DNA from: Diplolepis rosae
Taxonomy: Eukaryota > Arthropoda > Insecta > Hymenoptera > Diplolepididae
Length of the DNA stretch: 64,000 nucleotides
Direction: 5' to 3'
Assembly (NCBI GenBank): GCA_030998225.1
Contig: JAPYXD010000715.1
Coordinates: 6,080,501 to 6,144,500 of the forward strand
Shown: positions 57,579 through 64,000 of the stretch, in pieces
Layout of the letters: each line of letters opens with the position of its first letter
How positions within the stretch are numbered: position 1 is the first letter of the stretch
The notes under the pieces: generated by a model
Databases searched by the model: none
What the model was told of the DNA's origin: nothing
What the model saw: only the letters and a program-made list of their open reading frames with translations
Program-made: the position numbers and the translations under genes

Positions 57579-57920
57579 CTCTAATTCTGCAGATTGCTGC
57601 TCAAATATTTTTGAGAAGTATGCTGCTCGTTTTTTTTTCAAATTGATCAAATTCATTTAGTTTGAGAAAAGTAATTATTTTATTTTCATATGTAATATTT
57701 CGTGTATTTATAAATCTTTGATGATAGTAAACTTCAAGAAATGATTGTACAGACGAATTAGATTTTACCTGCTTATCAACTGTTTTCAATCGTTTTGAAA
57801 TCGTCACATAAATTGATTACTTAAAATTTCGCTTTTTTTCTTCATCCAAATGAGAAGAATTGAATCATGTTAATTTTAAAGTATAATTGTAAACCGCTGT
57901 GCAGTTTGTGATGAAAAATA
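57579..57920. other. AT-rich non-coding stretch
   Basis: No gene; the 68-codon minus frame 57601-57807 is low-complexity in composition and has no motif. Confidence 0.35.
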
Positions 57921-58464
57921 CACGGAGAAAAATAGTTGAAGTAATTTTACTCAACTCTGTGGATTAAACTTGGGACATAAGGACATTTGAACATCTATTA
58001 AATCCTAGTCGGGTAAAATCCATTTGATATATACCTGATTCACCCAAATTGAATAACAATAAACGTTACATAGTGAATAGTAAGGAGTTGAGAAAAACGT
58101 TATCGACGACAGGGCACCAACATGCGTCAGTGGGTTAACATGAAATGTATAAGTATATCACCGACGCTTGAGGTGCTTCAAACCGTAGTTGGGTAAAATG
58201 AGCATACGTTGCAGGCCGTATCTGATTGGTTGCTATTCGCGCGCGGTTTAAAATGCTGAAAAATATTATTTTTATTAGTTGAAATGCCATTATTTATTTA
58301 TAATAAACAATAAAAATAATATGGGGAATACTAATCTGACCTTACTTCAAAGTTTCGCAAATTAAATTTACTTGAAAAATAAAGGAAGATTAAAACACAA
58401 TAAAAAAACACAAGAAATACTATAAAATATATTTATTTAAATGTTCAATATATATTGTTCAGGT

Positions 58465-58581
58465 TTAACCAGGGATTTGCATTTTGAGAAATTCAAAATT
58501 TTGCCTCAGGAAAACCAGTTGTTCGTCTAGGTTTGGCGACAAACGCGACCTTTTATCGGTGATAGTATTTCCTGCCGTTGA
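58465..58581 (-). pseudogene. hAT transposase C-terminal fragment
   Basis: Minus strand: STAGNTITDKRSRLSPNLDE, QLVFLRQNFEFLKMQIPG, stop. This is the conserved tail of the hAT C-terminal dimerisation domain (STAGN...DKRSRLSP...LVFLRQN) of BED-finger hAT transposases. Everything upstream is missing: the similarity stops where a 24-bp-stem hairpin begins (58580-58648). Dead fragment, but a firm family call. Confidence 0.85.
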
Positions 58582-58648
58582 AATCCTAAGAATTTTTAGG
58601 CGCTATTCTTGTGAATTATAATGCGCGCCTAAAAATTCTTAGGATTTC
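58580..58648. repeat. Hairpin with 24-bp stem
   Basis: GAAATCCTAAGAATTTTTAG, GCGC is followed after a ~21-base loop by the exact inverse. The inner part of the hAT tail overlaps its left arm by two bases. Confidence 0.75.
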
Positions 58649-58949
58649 CAACGTGAAGTTCACTGCGCCTGGGAGAATTAATGCTTGGGAGAATCGATAT
58701 ACGGTCCAAAGTACACCCTACCACCAAATGCAACAAAATATCGATATATATCGTTAAGAGAAAAATGTATCGATTATCGTTGATACGATGGATAATCGAT
58801 ATGTATCGATATTTATCGATACTTTTTCCATCACTATTTCACAAAACGTGACGTTAGAATTGTGTTAGACAAACTAGGATTTTTTCGCTAGTGGTTGCTT
58901 ATTAAATTATGTGTTTATTTGCGTTATTTGAGTTTCATTTCCACAAATC

Positions 58950-59090
58950 CGGAGACCGTCTCTTACGGTTGAAGGACCGTGTGCTGTACGGGTATTGAGA
59001 TTTGAAGGAGTCTGATATTTCGGGGGGGGGGGGGGGCGGACCACCAGGACCACCCCCCTGGATCCGTCCCTGCCTTAAATATATAAACCT
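58950..59090. repeat. Dispersed-repeat fragment with G-run
   Basis: A run of 14 G is followed by CGGACCACCAGGACCACCCC, CCTGGATCCGTCCCTG. The latter is a common repeat end in invertebrate genomes. The minus frame GRIQGGGPGGPPPPPP over it is a repeat translation, not a gene. Confidence 0.55.
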
Positions 59091-60072
59091 AATAACTACA
59101 CTTATATATAGTACGATACGCTTTCGTCGAATCACGCACACGTTCGCTTACAATGCTGAGATATAAAACTTTGAACTTTCTTATATAGTGACTGCATGAG
59201 TTATTCAGAGCTTGTGAGAGTAAGTGCCGTCAATAAAATTTTTTAGCCTTACTCAAGTAAAAATAAATCGACATTTTCATAAATGATTAATAAAATATTT
59301 TTAAAAATTAATATAATTAATCAATTATTATAACTATGATTATTGATATATATAATATAATTATTAAATTACATTTAGTATACATTTTTATTATAACGAC
59401 GCATGAAGTTTAGTGAAACTAAATTTTCAAATGTACATTAAAAAATTGTATTATTATTAAGAAGTATCTTGTATAAAAACATTTAAAAAAAGGTTCTTTT
59501 ATTTTCTGTGTTTTATATTTTCAAAATATGGGTTTTACATTTGCGAATTCCAAATTATTATGCTGCCTGAGTAATTTATGTGATATTTCATATTTCATGT
59601 AATACACTTATCAACTTTTTTTTGTTTAAATATTCATAATATCTTTTTAATTTTAAGAATTTAAGTTTTTGAAATTAAAAATTTATTATGTGTGCCCAAG
59701 GCGCAGATTACTTTCATTCGTTCCTGCGTGAATAGATGTAGCTGTTGGAATAAATCTTGCGATTCACGGTTTACTCAACTCTCGATTGAAGCGTAGAGTA
59801 GAGTGAACGGAAAGCTCTACTATTTTTGTGATTTAATAAATGATTGGTTTTTTATAGTTATACTACGAGTAATAATATATATATTTAAAAATTTTTAATG
59901 CACGCTTTCATACTTCAGCATACTTTTCTGATTTTTACTCAACTTTGATTAATTTTCGAACATTTAATATATCACAAATAAATACAGTGATACTAAATAA
60001 CTTCTAACTTGTCCTTATGTCCCAAATTTGATCGGAAGTTGAGTAAAATTACTTCAACTATTTTTCTCCGCG

Positions 60073-61610
60073 TATGTCAACAATTATCATCCTTTGTTAC
60101 ATTTTTTTGCAAACAGTTTAAGTTCAAAGTATATGTTAATCTTATTTTTTACATAGGTAAAAAAACTCTATAATTTCTAAGATTATCATCTTATTTCAAT
60201 ATTTTGATATCTCTTCTTAAATGCTGTTTTGAAACTGTCTGTAGAAGGATTAAAAATTTTTTTTTCTATTATTGTGTTTTTTATAATTAATCTATTAATT
60301 TAAATACTATATTGAGGTATAAGTAGAAATTAATAGTTTAGTATATTTTTGGAAAAGATTTGCTTTGAGGTCCATAAATGATGAAATCAATATCAATCTG
60401 ACATTTCAGCTTAGATCGGAACCCTCATCAGTGTTTTTTATTAAATTATGAAAATATACAGAAAAAGTGGGTTGTTAAATTGACGTAACATTTTTATATG
60501 ACAATTGTAATAGTTTACGTTTTTGGAGTTTACTAAGTTTACTTATTCCAAGAAATATAAATCATGTATTTTACACCCAATATAATACATGCTCAATTTG
60601 CCGTGCAAAAAATGTTACGTAAAAAATTTCTTTGAAATATTTTGGTTGAAAAAAATGTTTTTAGGATTGTTTTATATTCAAGCCTTTCGTTTTCAAATAT
60701 ATAATTTATTTACCATGTAAAAAAGCTACGTTGTTTCAAATCTAAAATATTTAATTCCAAGAAAATCTCAATTCAGCTTCCCACTTCTTCTGTGTTTTTG
60801 TTAGGTTTTAATAAAAAGCACTAATAACCCTGTAAGAAGAGAAGAATTCAGAAAAATTAGTATTTCCAGACGTAAATCAAAGAATGAGAATTATTTAATT
60901 TTTTTGAATGTGTTAATTTTCCATCGGAAGAAGTGCCCAACGAAAGAATAGGTTTATCTCCGAAACCAATTGTTTTTTATTTCCTTAACCATTGCCAGTT
61001 GTGTTGTATTACATGCAGGCGAACATTTTTTCAATTTTTTTAATTCCTCTTAATCCGAGCATAGACACACCTCTCATGGTTATTTTTAATTCCATTCTTA
61101 CATGCTGTATTTTCGACTAATTTAATTCTTTCTGATCTGCTCACAAAACATGTGCACGTAAATGATTTCTATTCCTTCTTGTGCAATATAAGTTTAGAAA
61201 TTTGAATACTTTTGTCAGGGTAATTTTTTTAATTCCATACTTACATGCTGTATTTTCAATTAATTTAATTATTTCTAATCTGTCCACGAGAAATAATTTT
61301 TTCGCAAAAGTTATTAACAATAAGAGTATAATTTTACTACACGATCAACATTTTTCTCGTTATTTATGATATCATTTAAATGTGTTCCAAGAAAGATTTC
61401 ATATGAAATCGGTCAAACTTTGTCTCTTTTCAATAAATGAATGAAAATTTTAAAATATAATTCACCCAAATTCGTTTTTTTACCTATAATTTATAAATTT
61501 AATACAATATTTATTGATTTTAAAAAATGCTCTTAATTTGATTCTCAGTTGCGTCTTCAAAGTGACATTATTCTACTCCCTTCTAGTCTCTGCTTTGTGT
61601 TTTTCCACTT
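60073..61610. other. AT-rich non-coding stretch
   Basis: No gene. Holds a worn hammerhead-like motif (60404-60431, minus) and a direct repeat: TTTAATTCCATWCTTACATGC, TGTATTTTC at ~61086 and again at ~61229. Confidence 0.4.
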
Positions 61611-62282
61611 TGTAACATCCCTACTTTCCCCCTGGTCGCCAGACGCTTCAGTCAACCAGGGTTCGGTAGGAGTGGGGGAGCAGGGTATGTAATAAACGAA
61701 ACGGATTTTAAATATTAAAATATTTCTGCAAACAAAACATACAGAGTCGTAGGCGTTAAGAATCGGCGATTACAATTTGATTGTCGTAGCCCGATTCCCC
61801 TCGGGGGGCGCGTTCACCTCGATCTCTCCTCCGGTCGTTCGTTTCGTCGGTCACGGTCAAGTCTCGGTCGTTTTAGGGAGGGGAGCCCTCAGCGGTATCT
61901 GAGCGTTGGCGCCCCACCCTCGGTGCCTCGGCCATGGCGGTATCCAGAGGGCCAAGGGTACTGGTGGGTCGGTCGGTAATTCCCCAGTTTGGGCCCGGTC
62001 ACCGGTATTTGACGGGTCCCAATCCTGGGCGGGGCCTCGGCCATGGCAGGATCCAGAGGGCCGAGAGTACTAGTGTGTCGGTTGGTCGATATGTTTGATC
62101 GGGGAGAAGGTTAGGTCCACGTGGCCCCGGTGAGAACCGGGCAAGACGTGAATCAGGGGTGCCTGATGTCACGCACCGCCCCTCGCTCCATGGCCAATGG
62201 CATTAGCCATTGGTCAGAGGACGAGCTGGTTCGCCGGTTTGGTGTATGCGATTCGGATAGGTACGCATTGGTACCGTAGGAA

Positions 62283-62335
62283 ACGGTTAGGTTCGGTTGG
62301 ACGGTTAGGTTCGGTTAGGTTCGGTTAGGTACGGT
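62283..62335 (+). repeat. Short TTAGGTTCGG-type repeat
   Basis: GGTTAGGTTCGGTTGGACGG, TTAGGTTCGGTTAGGTTCGG, TTAGGTACGG: four to five imperfect 10-bp units, reminiscent of insect telomere repeat TTAGG with an inserted TTCGG. It lies inside the LTR. Confidence 0.6.
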
Positions 62336-62344
62336 TGTAGTAAC

Positions 62345-63350
62345 GTCTGTGCTGTCCTGATGCAACCTGAGCAGCACCCAGTCAGGGTAACCTGACGCTG
62401 AGCCCTCCCACATGTCGAAAACCGGCCATGGGGGAACCCATCGGTCGGTGTTCGGCTCGGCATCTCCGTGTGAACGGTAGGTGTCGACCTGGCCAGCCTG
62501 AGTAGCACCCAGTCAGGGGAACCTGACGCTGGGTGCCAGCTCTCACCGAGAGTCGACCATGGGGGAACCCATCGATCGACGCTCGATGTGGCCGGACCAG
62601 GAGGACCGGTGTCGGGGAGGTCTGGGTGTCGACCTGGCCAGCCTGAGCAGCACCCAGTCAGGGGAACCTGACGCTGGGTGCCAGCTCTCACCGAGAGTCG
62701 ACCATGGGGGAACCCATCGATCGACGCTCGATGTGGCCGGACCAGGAGGACCGGTATCGTAGGGTTTCACCCGGAGATGTCTGTGCGAGGGTCAGTCAGG
62801 GGAACCTGACGCTGAGCCCTCTCACATGTCGAAAACCGGCCATGGGGGAACCCATCGGTCGGAGTTTGGCTCGGCAGCTCCGGGTGAACGGTAGGTGTCG
62901 ACCTTGCCAGCCTGAGTAGCACCCAGTCAGGGGAACCTGACGCTGGGTGCCAGCTCTCACCGAGAGTCGACCATGGGGAAACCCATCGATCGACGCTCGA
63001 TGTGGCCGGAGCAGGAGGACCGGTGTCGGGGAGGTCTGGGTGTCGACCTGGCCAGCCTGAGCAGCACCCAGTCAGGGGAACCTCACGCTGGGTGTCAGTG
63101 ATCCCAGAACGTGGGAGCTGGCAGCCCCCACCATAGATGCCTCGAGCTCATCGTGTCGTCCTCATTCAACCAACGTATGGCAGTCGAGCGAGAAACAAGC
63201 CATGAGCTGATGAGCTGGTGGGGTCTATGGTGGGGGCCGCCAGCTCCCACGTTCTGGGATCACTGCTGGGTGTCCGCTCCCACCGAGAGTCGACCATGGG
63301 GGAACCCATCGATCGACGCTCGGTCCGGTTTCACCAGGTGTCGCGGTCGG
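62345..63350 (+). repeat. Tandem 131-145-bp blocks within the LTR
   Basis: GCAGCACCCAGTCAGGGGAA, CCTGACGCTGGGTG and ACCATGGGGGAACCCATC, GATCGACGCTCG recur. GCAGCACCCA or a variant lies at 62371, 62502, 62647, 62916 and 63061, with a partial block at ~62790. Two sub-types (ATCGATCGAC and ATCGGTCGG) alternate. Confidence 0.85.
63096..63265. mobile_element. 170-bp hAT-like MITE with 8-bp target duplication
   Basis: Sister of 20862-21023 (CAGTGATCCCAGAACGTGGG ends), flanked by CTGGGTGT on both sides (63088-63095, 63266-63273). It sits in one of the LTR blocks, whose other copies show the empty site. Confidence 0.92.
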
Positions 63351-63667
63351 GGTCGGAGATACCCTCCTATGGGGGAACCCATCAGGAGAGGCATCTCCAT
63401 GCCGTCCGTCTAGAGCGCCACTCCGGTGTGACCCGGATCGTCGCTCCAGCTGAACTGCCTCGTCTCGGTGTTCCGACCCTCCTTATATACCGTTCGCAAA
63501 GGGTGGGGGTAGCTGCGCGCGCGGCTCGGCGGCCGGTGGGGGTACTCACGTGAGTCGCGGTGGTGGGAGCACCCCTCCGAACGCCGCGGTAGGGGTGCGG
63601 TGGCGTAGCACGCGTATACGATTCGTTACAACTTTTTAATTCTTCTCGAATTTTTCTAAGTCGATTA

Positions 63668-64000
63668 AAAGGAATAGGCTTTGCTTTTTTTACATTCTCA
63701 TCATGGATTAGAAGGTATTGGTTTTATGTGAAAAATGACTTTCGAAATTTTCATCAAATCTTTACGTTTTGAGACCACCTGAGTCAGAAAAAATGGTTTT
63801 TACGAAAGTTTCTGTATGTCTGTCTGTCTGTTTGTCTGTCTGTAGTAGGTCGTGTGCGGCATAACTCTCGATAGAATTGAGCTTTGGTACACTTTATCGG
63901 AGCCGAAAAAGTAAGGACAAGTTCGTTAACCAGCCACATCCAATCAAAATTGAGGGATTGAGCACTACTTTTGTGTTTTTGAAAATAATTTTTTTTTAAA
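63668..64000. repeat. Dispersed repeat, open at the window end
   Basis: 63668-63775 matches 13765-13862 inverted. It is followed by a GTCTGTCTGTCTGT microsatellite (~63826-63843) and GTAGGTCGTGTGCGGCATAA. The element continues past the window; no protein is seen in the visible part. Confidence 0.5.

Larger units (their letters stand above)
57921..60072. mobile_element. 2.15-kb composite element with CACGGAGAAAAAT ends
   Basis: CACGGAGAAAAATAGTTGAA, GTAATTTTACTCAAC at the left is inverted at 60008-60072 (about 65 bp of similarity, including GGGACATAAGGACA). It holds a hAT transposase tail (58465-58581), an ATCGAT-rich hAT-like end (~58740-58836) and a G-run repeat fragment (58950-59090), all probably nested. 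Ends resemble those of the 54195 MITE in the first 12 bases. Confidence 0.6.
61611..63630 (+). mobile_element. Solo LTR of a retrotransposon, GC-rich
   Basis: Starts TGTAACATCC and ends ATTCGTTACA, i.e. TG...CA with inverted TGTAAC/GTTACA, flanked by ACTT on both sides (61607-61610, 63631-63634). The length is 2020 bp including a 170-bp MITE. There is no gag/pol, no primer-binding site and no second LTR, hence a solo LTR left by recombination. CCTTATATACC (63480-63490) may be its TATA box, which sets the strand. GC content is sharply higher than in the flanks. All long frames in it, on both strands, are translations of the internal tandem repeats. A four-base duplication suits gypsy-type elements; that is inference. 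Confidence 0.75.

Noticed and set aside
58935..59141. Proline/glycine-rich 68-codon frame
   Set aside because: The GGGPGGPPPPPP part is the translation of a G-run in a dispersed repeat.
62305..63553. Long open frames on both strands in the GC-rich region
   Set aside because: They translate the tandem blocks of the LTR, overlap each other on both strands and show no domain; GC-rich DNA has few stops.

Overview
This is a eukaryotic, AT-rich and almost purely repetitive stretch. Several features point to an arthropod, most likely an insect and possibly a hymenopteran: mariner, hAT, P-element/THAP9-type and Harbinger-like relics, many foldback elements (MITEs), a tRNA-derived SINE-like repeat, a solo LTR, and two uncharacterised transposon-associated protein families that I know from arthropod and cnidarian genomes. 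That assignment is from general family knowledge, not from a database search. I find no intact host gene. Coding material consists of exons or corpses of transposon proteins.

Layout. 1-2867: a DNA transposon with ~497-bp terminal inverted repeats (TIRs) carrying a decayed protein. 2989-3605: decayed mariner. 3610-5516: unresolved LTR-like DNA, then a 300-codon transposase-domain reading frame cut by a TA microsatellite. 5884-12632: a region bounded by ~825-bp inverted arms, filled with foldback elements and hammerhead-like motifs. 12651-13764: a second decayed transposon-associated protein. 14219-14290: a tRNA-like repeat. 15359-17181: an element with only a THAP zinc-finger exon. 18136-20472: a second element with only the C-terminal exon of a P-type transposase. 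20768-22526 and 23321-28959: two members of a family, here called X, built of 90-bp repeats in inverted arms. The second has three other elements nested in it, two with clear target-site duplications. 27298-54003: a direct tandem duplication, 15,635 bp in copy A and 11,071 bp in copy B. The size difference comes almost entirely from a 111-bp satellite with ~56 units in A and ~15 in B. 53515-60072: hAT relics and further MITEs. 61611-63630: a GC-rich solo LTR with internal tandem repeats and a nested hAT MITE.

How the parts relate. There is no pathway or operon here. The relations are genealogical: nested insertions give an order of events, non-autonomous elements can be linked to decayed coding relatives by shared ends (the mariner at 2989 with the MITE at 27187), and the late tandem duplication copied many elements at once. 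The strongest unusual observations are the duplication with its 41-unit array change, the 3.28-kb near-perfect palindrome with hAT-like ends and 8-bp target duplication, the concentric palindromes at 26642-28959, and the split of THAP and catalytic exons between two neighbouring P-like elements.
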